A stretch of 64,000 nt of DNA, taken from positions 2,247,679 through 2,311,678 of the forward strand of contig NZ_KB849756.1 in the NCBI RefSeq assembly GCF_000368925.1, written 5' to 3'. The position numbers and the translations under genes are program-made. The DNA comes from Acinetobacter bereziniae LMG 1003 = CIP 70.12. Lineage in GTDB: Bacteria; Pseudomonadota; Gammaproteobacteria; Pseudomonadales; Moraxellaceae. Positions 35,641 to 48,060 of this stretch are shown here, one piece after another (position 1 is the first letter of the stretch; every line of letters begins with the position of its first letter). Below the pieces are notes generated by a model. It searched no databases, was not told the origin of the DNA, and saw nothing but the letters and a program-made list of their open reading frames with translations.

Positions 35641-36620
35641 TTTTGTTTGTTGTTATTTGTTTTCTCTTTTTGGTGATTGGTCTTACTTTTTTAATGTCTT
35701 ATGAGATCAGAAACAAAACTTTAGACTATTTAAAAGCACTGCTACCACAGGGTAAGAAAAAACTAGCATCTGCAAAACATTTCGCAGAGCAAATGAACCA
35801 AGCAGCTTCTGCACATCAAACTCAGACCCATTGGCATTTACAACAATGGTGGATTTTGATTGCAGGTTTTTTTCTGCTTTCCAGTATTTTAGTTTTTGCC
35901 TTTACTCGACCCATTGACCCGACAAAAGTAGAAGCAGAATACTTAAGACAGACAGATCCACAAATCTATGCATTGCTTAATGGTGAGGTCTTAAGCCCTC
36001 CGCCTGCTGTTGATGACAGCTTAATTGATGCCGCAATTGTGCAAGCTCAAATCCTAGAGAGAGAAAATCCACTTCCAAATCATCAATTCCCAAGTGTGAA
36101 TCCATCAGCGATTGATAACGAAGGAGTTGGGGATCAGAGAAGCAGTTTTGATACGGCAATGGTTGACCGTAAATGGGACAAAATGCATCCAAGTTATAAG
36201 CAACGTTTGCTGATGGTCTTTAAAATCATGAAAGAACGTCACGGTTATGAAATGGTTCTTTTAGAAGGTTATCGTAGCCCTGAACGTCAAACACGTTTAT
36301 CGGGCAATACAGCAACCACTTTAGCCAAAGCCTATCAAAGTTATCATCAATTTGGTTTAGCTGCTGATGTAGCCTTTAAACGTGATGGCAAAGTAGTGAT
36401 TTCTGAACGTGATCCATGGGCTTGGAAAGGTTATCAACTGTATGGTGTTGTCGCTGAATCAGTAGGTTTAACCTGGGGTGGTCGTTGGACAAGAATTCAT
36501 GACTATGGTCATACTGAATTCCGAATGCCTGGGCTACGTAAAAACCGTGAATCTGCTGAACGCTTAATTGCAGAAGCACAAGGTAAAGGTCTCATGGCAA
36601 ATAATATTGAGGTCAATTAA
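35637..36620 (+). CDS. tagX: T6SS peptidoglycan endopeptidase TagX
   Basis: TagX cuts cell wall cross-links so that the T6SS can span the envelope in Acinetobacter. The 327-aa product has a membrane segment at residues 1-20, a second at about 73-90, and a periplasmic peptidase M15 domain (VanY-like). The domain shows L-E-G-Y-R-S-P-E-R-Q, then S-Y-H-Q-F-G-L-A-A-D-V-A-F with the zinc ligands His and Asp, and D-Y-G-H-T-E-F with the last His. It overlaps the preceding gene by ATGA and ends the rightward arm; the GacA box of sRNA 2 begins 15 bp after its stop. Confidence 0.9.
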   Translation: MILFVVICFLFLVIGLTFLMSYEIRNKTLDYLKALLPQGKKKLASAKHFAEQMNQAASAHQTQTHWHLQQWWILIAGFFLLSSILVFAFTRPIDPTKVEAEYLRQTDPQIYALLNGEVLSPPPAVDDSLIDAAIVQAQILERENPLPNHQFPSVNPSAIDNEGVGDQRSSFDTAMVDRKWDKMHPSYKQRLLMVFKIMKERHGYEMVLLEGYRSPERQTRLSGNTATTLAKAYQSYHQFGLAADVAFKRDGKVVISERDPWAWKGYQLYGVVAESVGLTWGGRWTRIHDYGHTEFRMPGLRKNRESAERLIAEAQGKGLMANNIEVN

Positions 36621-36635
36621 TGAAAATTTTATTGT

Positions 36636-36653
36636 TGTAGGAAATTGCTTACA
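36636..36653 (+). promoter_or_regulatory. GacA-type upstream activating sequence, copy 2
   Basis: TGTAGG-N6-CTTACA differs by one base from the GacA box TGTAAG-N6-CTTACA. Here the dyad extends further out, with TTGTTGTA on the left and TACAACAA on the right. It ends 44 nt before the -10 TATTCT at 36698-36703, the same as in copy 1. The -35 region (TATACG at 36675-36680, 17-base spacer) is poor, which fits activator dependence. Confidence 0.8.
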
Positions 36654-36709
36654 ACAATCACAGCGATTGTCATCTATACGATTAGTGATCAATTTTATAT
36701 TCTATGGTC

Positions 36710-36845
36710 ATAGGGAACAGGAAGTTTCCCAGACAAAACAACAATAACCAAGTGTCTGAGCATCAGGAACGTGAGATTCGACAGGAGTCAGATCTAACAC
36801 ACCAATACGAAGAAAACCCCATCAGGATGATGGGGTTTTCTTTTT
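36710..36845 (+). ncRNA. Csr/Rsm-type regulatory small RNA, copy 2
   Basis: This is a homologue of the RNA at 14647-14776, about 136 nt. It has five GGA motifs in matching places: GGGAACAGGAAGTTTCCC is identical, CAGAC pairs with GTCTG, and A/C-rich AAAACAACAATAA is retained. Hairpin 3 (36774-36795) pairs AGAT/ATCT and GAC/GTC around AGGA, where copy 1 has AGGTA/TACCT and AAC/GTT, so the base pairs are kept by paired changes. The terminator (36816-36836) forms CCCCATCA-GGA-TGATGGGG followed by a T-rich run; its outer pair is A-T here and G-C in copy 1. It should sequester CsrA/RsmA; this is inferred. Confidence 0.8.
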
Positions 36846-36867
36846 ATAGCCATACCATTTTTTTGAT

Positions 36868-37179
36868 TTATAGTTTCTTTAAATATTCGACTATTTCTTT
36901 ATTATTCGCCATTTCTGCCAGTTCCAAGGCTGTAAATTGTGCTTTATAGTGGACATCAGCACCCTGACTCACTAATAACTTCAAAATGTCTAAATGATTA
37001 TTTTCGGCTGCGGCTTGTAATGCACTATAACCTTCTTCATCCATTTGATTGGCATCAATCCCTTGTGATAAAAGCTGTTCGACTTGTTCAATATCGCCAA
37101 GTGAAGCAGCATACACCAGTTCAGGAAGATAAAGTTCTTCATCATCATTAGGAATGGGAGAGAATGAGTTCAGTTTCAT
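36868..37179 (-). CDS. Small ankyrin-repeat protein
   Basis: This 103-aa protein has no signal peptide. After about 17 residues it carries two to three ankyrin repeats: L-V-Y-A-A-S-L-G-D-I-E-Q-V-E-Q-L-L-S-Q-G-I, then G-Y-S-A-L-Q-A-A-A-E-N-N-H-L-D-I-L-K-L-L, then T-A-L-E-L-A-E-M-A-N-N-K-E. Ankyrin repeats mediate protein binding. Its place next to a T6SS locus makes an immunity or adaptor role conceivable, but nothing in the sequence shows it. It is convergent with sRNA 2. An AGGA site precedes the ATG. Confidence 0.8.
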   Translation of the reverse strand: MKLNSFSPIPNDDEELYLPELVYAASLGDIEQVEQLLSQGIDANQMDEEGYSALQAAAENNHLDILKLLVSQGADVHYKAQFTALELAEMANNKEIVEYLKKL

Positions 37180-37256
37180 AAAAAGATCCTATTTGACTGA
37201 ATTATTACCCGCAAAATTTTAAATGACAACATCAAATTTAAATTATTCTGAAAGGA

Positions 37257-37676
37257 TTACCAAAATTTCCACCACTTTTGTGTGTTTAAATTTTGATGTA
37301 TTTGTGGTGCTGTATTTTGAATTTCTTCGCCCTTTTCATTATATATCTCATCGCCATCACCACGAACACTTGCTTTAAAATACTGTGCAATTTTATACAT
37401 TTTTATTAGAATTTCACGATCTGGATTTTTCACGCTAATACTATTTTTAGACGGAGAAAAATAAACATTTACCCCCTCTGGATATTTAGAATAGCCCTTC
37501 CATATACATAATCCTTCAATTTTAAAACTTAAAACCTCATTTTCAGGACCAATAATTTCAATTTGGTCGTTACGATCCATTTCAGGATCATTTTCTATAT
37601 ATTCTAGCCATTTATCTAATGTAATTTTATTTTGTGGTTCAGAATCAATCTGCTCAATATGAATAGAATATCCCAT
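37257..37676 (-). CDS. Hypothetical protein, 139 aa
   Basis: I do not recognise this protein. It is acidic, lacks a signal peptide and membrane segment, and ends with an aromatic tail W-W-K-F-W. It contains L-C-I-W-K-G-Y-S-K-Y-P-E-G and an F-K-A-S-V-R-G-D-G-D-E segment. AAGGGA lies just before the ATG at 37676. The composition and place, beside the ankyrin gene and T6SS, resemble small immunity-type proteins, but this is only a suggestion. Upstream lies the rRNA operon terminator. Confidence 0.7.
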   Translation of the reverse strand: MGYSIHIEQIDSEPQNKITLDKWLEYIENDPEMDRNDQIEIIGPENEVLSFKIEGLCIWKGYSKYPEGVNVYFSPSKNSISVKNPDREILIKMYKIAQYFKASVRGDGDEIYNEKGEEIQNTAPQIHQNLNTQKWWKFW

Positions 37677-37764
37677 ATGATTTCCCTTAATTTGTAATAA
37701 TTATTCTTAATAATTTTAATAGAAAGCTTATAAATAGGATAGATGTATTTCCATTTCACATAAA

Positions 37765-37798
37765 AAAACACCCTCAACATTTTAGTTGAGGGTGTTTT
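37765..37798 (-). terminator. rRNA operon terminator
   Basis: AAAACACCCTCAAC (37765-37778) pairs perfectly with GTTGAGGGTGTTTT (37785-37798). On the minus strand the stem runs into a T tract, giving a strong terminator just after 5S. Confidence 0.92.
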
Positions 37799-37808
37799 AA
37801 GAATTAAA

Positions 37809-37923
37809 AGCTGGCGATGACTTACTCTCACATGGGTAACCCCACACTACCATCAGCGCTAAGAGGTTTCACTTCTGAGTTCGGGAAGGGATCAGGTGGT
37901 TCACTCTTGCTATTGTCGCCAGC
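37809..37923 (-). rRNA. rrf: 5S ribosomal RNA
   Basis: The minus strand begins GCTGGCGACAATAGC and ends CATCGCCAGC, the terminal stem of 5S rRNA. The conserved CCCGAACTCAGAAGTGAAAC loop is present. Length is about 115 nt; the ends are set by the terminal helix and may be off by one or two bases. Confidence 0.93.
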
Positions 37924-38097
37924 AAACTGTTATGGACTTTTTCGGGTCTTATGGGTATGCCTTACTTTGTTCCAAATGAGTTTAACAGAAGAACATTTGA
38001 GTTGGTTATTGTAACTAGCTTTACAACTAAATCAAGTTTCTTTGATCTTTTATGAATCAAATGATGCTTCACATACAACTGCTTGGGTGTTGTATAG

Positions 38098-40982
<2,885 letters not shown>

Positions 40983-41398
40983 CTATACAACCCCAAACAG
41001 TCGTTAATCCCTACAAGGAGGATCAACAATGTGGATTTAACCACTTCTATTTGTTGCTTGTGAACTTAATCACTGTACAGCTTCAATTTAATTCATATAC
41101 CAAAACGCTTGATTCAGTTTTATCGCTAGTTCTCATTTCATTCCGCTTTAACAATTGCTTGTTAAGCTTCATAAAACGAGTTAAACAATTATTTCAACTC
41201 AAATATATTCTGTTAATGATTCACTACCGCCTCGTCAGCAAGTAGTTCACTGTGATAAATCACAGAAGTTAATAAACTCTATAAACTTCAGTTCATTAAT
41301 TTCTATAATCAATTTCATCTTTCAAATGGATGCCTGCGCGAAGCACAGCTCCTTGCTTAAATTCTCGGACAAAGCGTTGCTTTGTTTTCCCTCAAATT
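40983..41398 (-). other. Spacer between tRNA-Ala and 23S
   Basis: This transcribed spacer contains the 5' arm of the 23S processing stem (near 40983-41010) and otherwise AT-rich sequence. No further tRNA is present. Confidence 0.7.
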
Positions 41399-41474
41399 TG
41401 GTGGAGACTAGGAGAGTCGAACTCCTGACCTCCTGCGTGCAAAGCAGGCGCTCTACCAACTAAGCTAAGTCCCC
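41399..41474 (-). tRNA. tRNA-Ala (TGC)
   Basis: The 76-nt minus-strand sequence begins GGGGACTTAGCT and ends in CCA. The anticodon loop is CTTTGCAC, giving TGC. The acceptor stem GGGGACT pairs with AGTCTCC apart from G-T type pairs. It lies in the 16S-23S spacer as usual. Confidence 0.96.
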
Positions 41475-41518
41475 AGCTTAAGATCTTAATATATCTGCTC
41501 TTCTGTATTCAGTAGACT

Positions 41519-41595
<77 letters not shown>

Positions 41596-41654
41596 TCAGA
41601 TACATCAATGAAGAACAACTTGTTGTGGATTCTTACCAATCGTCAATCTTTCGT

Positions 41655-43193
<1,539 letters not shown>

Positions 43194-43454
43194 AAATCAT
43201 TAGTGACTTAAGGTCACAATTCTGGCTCATCAATGTACTGACAAATTCTCTCAAATAAACTTCGAGTAATTTAAACCAATCAATCAATGATAATATTTCG
43301 ATCAATCAATCAGTAAAAATCCACACAAGTTGTTCTTCATATTCTCTTAATGATCAATTTATCACCTCGTCAGTGACAAATAAGACGCAATAAACATTCA
43401 ACAACTTAACCCTCTAAGCTAAGTTCGTTTGCTGTATCGCGTCGGGATGAGCTC
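43194..43454 (-). other. rRNA operon leader
   Basis: This is the transcribed leader between promoter and 16S. It holds the 5' arm of the 16S processing stem near 43320-43340 and several repeats of GATTGATTGATC type near 43280-43315. Confidence 0.7.
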
Positions 43455-43482
43455 ATTATAGGGCAATTTCTTACACACGCAA
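43455..43482 (-). promoter_or_regulatory. rRNA operon promoter
   Basis: On the minus strand TTGCGT (43482-43477), a 16-base spacer and TATAAT (43460-43455) form a strong promoter. The discriminator is GC-rich, as in growth-rate and ppGpp-controlled rRNA promoters. The start should be near 43448. Confidence 0.85.
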
Positions 43483-43571
43483 GTGCTTTTAACTGATTGT
43501 TTTATTGAGTGTTGTATTTTTACGCACTATTTTGGTTCATTTTTAGACTTATTATAGCGTAAGCTTTTAAT

Positions 43572-43610
43572 AATAAAGCAGAAATATGACCAAAATATTT
43601 CTGCTTTATT
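43572..43610. terminator. Terminator after ppiA
   Basis: A perfect 16-bp stem (AATAAAGCAGAAATAT at 43572-43587 and its complement at 43595-43610) lies just beyond the ppiA stop. T-rich flanks are stronger on the plus side, so direction is not certain. Confidence 0.8.
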
Positions 43611-43616
43611 TTTTAA

Positions 43617-44183
43617 TTATTTTTTGACATTGCTCTTTATGGTTTGAATACTGATGATTTTTACAGCTTGTTTAGGTACATCTTGATACATCCCAACTGT
43701 TGCTGTAGGGCTTTGCACTATTTTATCTACGATATCGAGCCCTTGAGTAACTTTACCAAACACGGCGTAACCTGGGTTACCCGCAGACTTATTTAAAAAG
43801 TCGTTATTTGCAACGTTAATAAAGAATTGACTGGTTGCTGAATTTGGTGCATTGGTTCTCGCCATTGCTAAAGTGCCACGAAGGTTCTTTAAACCATTAC
43901 TCGATTCGTTTTGAATCGGCGCCTGCGTTACTTTCTCTTTCATATTACTATCGAAGCCACCGCCTTGGATCATAAAGCCAGGAATAACGCGATGGAAAAT
44001 GGTGCCATTATAGAATTGACTATTTACATAGCTCTTAAAATTCTTAACGGAAATTGGAGCTTGATCATCATATAGTTCAATATTGATGTTGCCCAAGTTG
44101 GTTTTGATTTGCATATCTGTATTGGCAAATACAGGATGCATGAGAATGCCCAAAGCAACACCCATACCGATTTTCTTAATCAT
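43617..44183 (-). CDS. ppiA: Periplasmic peptidyl-prolyl cis-trans isomerase (cyclophilin)
   Basis: This 188-aa cyclophilin has a signal peptide cut near F-A-N, so it acts in the periplasm to speed proline isomerisation in folding proteins. Catalytic core motifs are present: F-H-R-V-I-P-G-F-M-I-Q-G-G-G, M-A-R-T-N-A-P-N-S-A-T-S-Q-F-F-I-N and the G-Y-A-V-F-G-K-V segment. The catalytic Arg lies in F-H-R-V. It is a single-gene unit. Confidence 0.92.
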   Translation of the reverse strand: MIKKIGMGVALGILMHPVFANTDMQIKTNLGNINIELYDDQAPISVKNFKSYVNSQFYNGTIFHRVIPGFMIQGGGFDSNMKEKVTQAPIQNESSNGLKNLRGTLAMARTNAPNSATSQFFINVANNDFLNKSAGNPGYAVFGKVTQGLDIVDKIVQSPTATVGMYQDVPKQAVKIISIQTIKSNVKK

Positions 44184-44402
44184 TGTCTTTTTTTCCTTAA
44201 ATTGATTTGATAAGTTTGCGCTTATATTAGTGTGCTTTTATATGATTGAAAAATGACATTTCACCACCTTTACCAATACCCTACATTTATCTGTTGAGAT
44301 AAAGTTGAAGTTCGAATTGTTTAAATGGTCTCAGTATCTTTATATATGGTCAGCTTAGTTATCTTATGTATTTTGCTTTTTACTTGGTTTGATTGTTTTT
44401 TA

Positions 44403-44442
44403 ATCAATAACTATTGTTTCACGTGAAACAATAGTTATTGAT
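44403..44442. other. parS site within a perfect 40-bp palindrome
   Basis: The centre, TGTTTCACGTGAAACA at 44415-44430, equals the widely conserved ParB-binding parS consensus. The symmetry extends twelve bases further on each side, making 40 bp of perfect palindrome. It lies between the ends of ppiA's leader and the esterase gene, about 19 kb from dnaA. It can also form a hairpin behind the esterase gene, whose stop is at 44462. Confidence 0.88.
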
Positions 44443-44461
44443 ACTCAATATGCGATCGGCT

Positions 44462-45529
44462 TTATTGTTTATCCCAAAATTTACGAAACTCTTTACTCAT
44501 TTCAATGACGTATTTTTTTGCTTTTCGTGATACTGGCGTTAGGTTGATAAAACCGTGAGTTTGATCTTCATAATCATGGTAATGAACTTTGACACCATTT
44601 TGTCTGAGTTTGTAGGCGTAAATTTTACCTTCATCATGCAATACATCATGCCCTGCTGTGACCACAAAGGCTGGTGCAAGTTTCTTGAGAGGACCATTGG
44701 TTGGTGAAATGATTGGATCATCCAAGGCAACATTAAAACGTGTAACGTAATAATCTGTCACATAATCAATATCAGAACCTGTTAAAACCAAGCCATCTTT
44801 ATAAGCAAAGAAGGAAGGATGTCGACTCTTAAAATCAACTGCAGGATAAATTAAAAATTGAGCTTGTGGTGCATATACTGAATTTACTGTTCGTTGTGCC
44901 ACGACTGCACTAATATTGCCACCTGCACTATCTCCACCAACCGCAATCCGACTTTTCAGGATTTTAAATTGACGGCGATTTTGATATACCCAAGCCAGAG
45001 CATCTTCACATGACTGGATCAATTCGCGAGGTCCAACTTCTGGAGCGAGTGGATATTCAATACTTAAAACTTGAACTTTTGCATGTGCTGCAATTAATCG
45101 ACACACTTCATCATGGGTATCAACACTCCCCACGACAAAACCACCGCCATGGTAAAAAACAAGCATTGGTAATTTTTTATTTGGTGCGGGATGATAATGG
45201 CGCGCATAAACACTACCACTTTGTAATGGTAAACGAATATCTTCTACAAACTGAACATGGGTAGGTTTATTGATAATAGATTGCATTTGTGATTCAAACT
45301 GCTTTCTAGAGCGTTCTACATTTGCACCAATAAAGCCTACTTTACCTTGCTTGAGTTGAGCAGCCATCAAACATTTGGTAAAGCTGTCCAATTGAGGGAA
45401 TTGGTAAGGATATCCCAATAACTTGCTTAAAGACTCTTGCGCAAATGTCGGTAAACGATCTACAGCACGCCCCGCTGAACCTTGCCCCTTTTCGACTAAC
45501 TCATGAATATTACGTTGAAAAGCAACCAT
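44462..45529 (-). CDS. Alpha/beta hydrolase, HSL-type esterase/lipase
   Basis: This 355-aa protein belongs to the hormone-sensitive-lipase-like esterases. The oxyanion motif H-G-G-G-F-V-V-G lies near residue 127, the nucleophile Ser in G-D-S-A-G-G-N near 200, the acid Asp in T-A-G-H-D-V-L-H-D-E, and the His in D-Q-T-H-G-F-I-N. An N-terminal cap of about 90 residues precedes the core. No signal peptide is seen. It probably hydrolyses short-chain esters; the natural substrate is unknown. AAGGA precedes the ATG. Confidence 0.88.
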   Translation of the reverse strand: MVAFQRNIHELVEKGQGSAGRAVDRLPTFAQESLSKLLGYPYQFPQLDSFTKCLMAAQLKQGKVGFIGANVERSRKQFESQMQSIINKPTHVQFVEDIRLPLQSGSVYARHYHPAPNKKLPMLVFYHGGGFVVGSVDTHDEVCRLIAAHAKVQVLSIEYPLAPEVGPRELIQSCEDALAWVYQNRRQFKILKSRIAVGGDSAGGNISAVVAQRTVNSVYAPQAQFLIYPAVDFKSRHPSFFAYKDGLVLTGSDIDYVTDYYVTRFNVALDDPIISPTNGPLKKLAPAFVVTAGHDVLHDEGKIYAYKLRQNGVKVHYHDYEDQTHGFINLTPVSRKAKKYVIEMSKEFRKFWDKQ

Positions 45530-45731
45530 TATGTTTCTTCCTTAAATGTCCAAATTCTTCATATTTTCTACATGATCAGGAATTGACTGACTATAATCTT
45601 ATACAAGTCTCGTCATCGATATACAAATATAAATTTTAAATACGCTAATCTGACTAAAATGACTTGTCATTGACTATTTTGCTATATCTCAGTTTTTTTT
45701 TGCTATTTTGATTGTTACACGGAGACAACTT

Positions 45732-46187
45732 ATGGCTATCAAAGCATTATTTGTTTCGCTCATAACATCTATTATTGCTGTGGGTTGTGTTGCATTTCCC
45801 GATGAAGGTTATGACACACGCGGTTATGGACAACCGATTTATCGTGATTATGGCTATACTCCACGCTATGATTCAAGATATGACCGCAATAATGACCGTC
45901 AGCGTTGGGAACGTGAGCGTGCCTATCGTATACAGCAAATGCGGATTGAACAAGAACGGCGCCAAGCTCAGCATGATCGACAACGTTGGCAATATGAACA
46001 AGCAAAACGTGATCAAATGAGAAAACAGCATTGGGAACAACGTCGACAAGAGTGGAATAACAAATCTAATCATGATCGTCGCTGGGACAATAGAGCTGAC
46101 CCAAAACAATGGCAACAGCACGACCACCAAAATCAACGTGATAAAAAACGTGATGATCGTCGAGGGCGTGACAACAATAAAGACTAA
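45732..46187 (+). CDS. Small Arg/Gln-rich lipoprotein
   Basis: This 151-aa protein starts with a lipoprotein-like signal (A-V-G-C, lipidated Cys at residue 19). The rest is very polar: Tyr/Gly/Asp-rich repeats of Y-D-x-R-Y type near residues 26-50, then an Arg/Gln/Trp-rich part with many R-W-E and Q-R-W units and a charged tail. I do not recognise a domain. I start it at the ATG at 45732 with GGAG seven bases before; an in-frame start at 45708 lacks a site. Such proteins are often envelope proteins of unknown role. Confidence 0.7.
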   Translation: MAIKALFVSLITSIIAVGCVAFPDEGYDTRGYGQPIYRDYGYTPRYDSRYDRNNDRQRWERERAYRIQQMRIEQERRQAQHDRQRWQYEQAKRDQMRKQHWEQRRQEWNNKSNHDRRWDNRADPKQWQQHDHQNQRDKKRDDRRGRDNNKD

Positions 46188-46520
46188 GGGTTCAAACTAC
46201 ACCTCGATGCTATTGTCAATTTAGCAAATGCACTGAAGCTTTGAAAAACAAAAATCAAGGTTTTACAAGACTATTTGCCAAATGATCAGGTTTATATTCT
46301 GATTTGAAATTTTGTCATTTAAGTCATTGTGATTTCATTCATTTCAGGCAATGATTTGGCTAATGTCAAATGATACTTTCACTCAAATTATGACCATGGA
46401 AATGAATGAATTGAGTGGAATATTTGATTGTGTAATAAATCATATCCTGAATTAAATTCTTGATAAAAAGTCCAGTTTGGTTGGACATGAATAATATTGA
46501 TCATGGAAAGGAAAAAAATA
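46188..46520 (+). other. Intergenic region with nested inverted repeats
   Basis: TTCATTCATTTC (46334-46345) has an exact inverted copy at 46399-46410, and CACTCAA (46380-46386) has one at 46411-46417. They may form alternative structures or regulator sites upstream of the AdeT-like gene. No ORF is seen. Confidence 0.5.
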
Positions 46521-47525
46521 ATGAAATGGTCTCATGCCCTCATTGTTGCTACAGGTCTTTTGGCTGCTGTCTCTACTACTCAAGCAAAACAAGTCATGTG
46601 TGTGTTTGATTTGGTTGGTAAAAATGGCGACGTTTTTACATTAATGAAAGATTATCAACTTGCAGCGAAAAACTGGGGTGCAGATCTTGAATTAAAAGTA
46701 AATTCTAATGAAGCCGTCATTGCTGAAGATTTTAAAGCTGGTAAATGTGATGCTGTCAGTATTACGGGAATGCGTGGTCGTCAATTTAATAGTTTTACAG
46801 GCTCTTTAGATGCCATAGGTGCGATTCCTGACCTTAATCTTGCGGTAAAAATCATGCAAGGACTTGCTAGTCCAAATTTTGCCAAATACATGACCAATGG
46901 AAAGTATGAAGTGGTCGGGGTAATTCCTGTTGGTGATGCTTTCCTCATGGTCAATGACCGTAACATCAATACCGTTGCCAAAGCAGCAGGGAAAAAAATT
47001 GCAGTTCTTGACTATGACCAAGCCCAAAAGATTATGGTTCAACAAATTGGTGCTCAAGCTGTAAGCGCCGATGTAACCAATTTTGGGAGTAAGTTTAACA
47101 ATGGGCAGGTTGATATTATTGGTGCACCTGCTGCTGTATTTAAACCACTAGAGTTACATAAAGGTCTAGGCAGTAAAGGTGCGATTGTTAATTATCCACT
47201 TTTACAAGTGACTGGAAATATTATTATTCGCCCTGATAAATTCCCAGCTGGTTATGGTCAAAAGTCTCGTGATTGGATTAAAACTCAGCTTCCTCGCGCC
47301 AACAGTATTATTGGTAAGATGAAGGCAGATATTCCTGCTAAATACTGGATGCAGGTGCCTGAAGGTGATAAACCAGGGTATCAAAAGTTAATGCGTGAGT
47401 CGCGTATCAGCTTAACCAAACAAGGTGTTTACAATAAGCAAATGATGAAAATTCTTTGGCAATTCCGTTGTAAAAATGACCCTAAAAACTTTGAGTGTGC
47501 ACTACAAGATGAGAACTATAAATAA
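46521..47525 (+). CDS. AdeT-like periplasmic solute-binding protein, copy 1
   Basis: This 334-aa exported protein resembles the AdeT1/AdeT2 proteins of Acinetobacter baumannii (Pfam AdeT1_2). They have been called efflux components, but the fold pattern is that of a periplasmic solute-binding protein. A signal peptide ends near T-Q-A. Motifs shared by all three paralogues are C-V-F-D-L-x-G-K, F-K-A-G-K-C-D, F-N-N-G-Q-V-D, Y-Q-K-L-M-R and a C-terminal F-E-C. Four Cys suggest disulfides made by DsbA. I chose the ATG at 46521, eight bases after AAAGGA. It is the most diverged copy. Confidence 0.75.
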   Translation: MKWSHALIVATGLLAAVSTTQAKQVMCVFDLVGKNGDVFTLMKDYQLAAKNWGADLELKVNSNEAVIAEDFKAGKCDAVSITGMRGRQFNSFTGSLDAIGAIPDLNLAVKIMQGLASPNFAKYMTNGKYEVVGVIPVGDAFLMVNDRNINTVAKAAGKKIAVLDYDQAQKIMVQQIGAQAVSADVTNFGSKFNNGQVDIIGAPAAVFKPLELHKGLGSKGAIVNYPLLQVTGNIIIRPDKFPAGYGQKSRDWIKTQLPRANSIIGKMKADIPAKYWMQVPEGDKPGYQKLMRESRISLTKQGVYNKQMMKILWQFRCKNDPKNFECALQDENYK

Positions 47526-47579
47526 TTCCAGATTAAATCCGATAAATTTAGTCTGAATTTACTTTAAAGTTCACTCACT

Positions 47580-47621
47580 GACCATATATTGAGTATGTTA
47601 TACTGAATATATGGTCTTTTT
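47580..47621 (+). terminator. Terminator after AdeT-like copy 1
   Basis: GACCATATATT (47580-47590) pairs perfectly with AATATATGGTC (47606-47616), followed by T residues. The loop contains TATACT, which might be part of the erpA promoter. Confidence 0.75.
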
Positions 47622-47654
47622 GTTTAAGCCATTCGAAATATGAGGAACAATATC

Positions 47655-47990
47655 ATGACCGCCCAAGCACTTGAGCTGACCGACAATGCTGCAAATAAAG
47701 TTCGCCAACTTCGTGATAGCGAAGGTAATCAAGATTTGATGTTACGTGTCTATGTAACGGGTGGCGGCTGTTCTGGTTTTTCTTATGGATTTAATTTTGC
47801 TGAAAGCATGAACGAAGATGACGCAGAATTTATCAACGGCGATGTAAAAATGTTAGTTGACTCGTTGAGTTACCAATATCTTGTTGGCTCAAAAGTAGAT
47901 TATGTTGAAGGTCTAGAAGGCTCTCGCTTTATTGTTGAAAATCCAAATGCAACAACCACATGTGGCTGTGGTTCATCATTCTCCATTTAA
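47655..47990 (+). CDS. erpA: Iron-sulfur cluster insertion protein ErpA
   Basis: ErpA is an A-type carrier that passes Fe-S clusters to target proteins. The 111-aa product has the three ligand Cys: one in T-G-G-G-C-S-G-F-S-Y and two in T-T-C-G-C-G-S-S-F near the end. The ATG at 47655 follows TGAGGA; an upstream ATG at 47640 lacks spacing. It stands alone, with a terminator after it. Confidence 0.93.
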   Translation: MTAQALELTDNAANKVRQLRDSEGNQDLMLRVYVTGGGCSGFSYGFNFAESMNEDDAEFINGDVKMLVDSLSYQYLVGSKVDYVEGLEGSRFIVENPNATTTCGCGSSFSI

Positions 47991-48013
47991 TTCAAAGCAT
48001 ATTTTGAATCAAA

Positions 48014-48043
48014 TCATGCCCTCTTCTTGTGAGGGCATTTTTA
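48014..48043. terminator. Bidirectional terminator between erpA and hydrolase
   Basis: ATGCCCTC (48016-48023) pairs with GAGGGCAT (48031-48038), with A-rich and T-rich flanks. It separates two convergent genes. Confidence 0.85.
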
Positions 48044-48060
48044 TGGTTAGAACATCAATA

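Noticed and set aside
14792..36620. T6SS effector with its immunity gene inside the locus
   Set aside because: All genes fit structural or accessory roles; the PAAR protein has no toxin extension and no vgrG is present.
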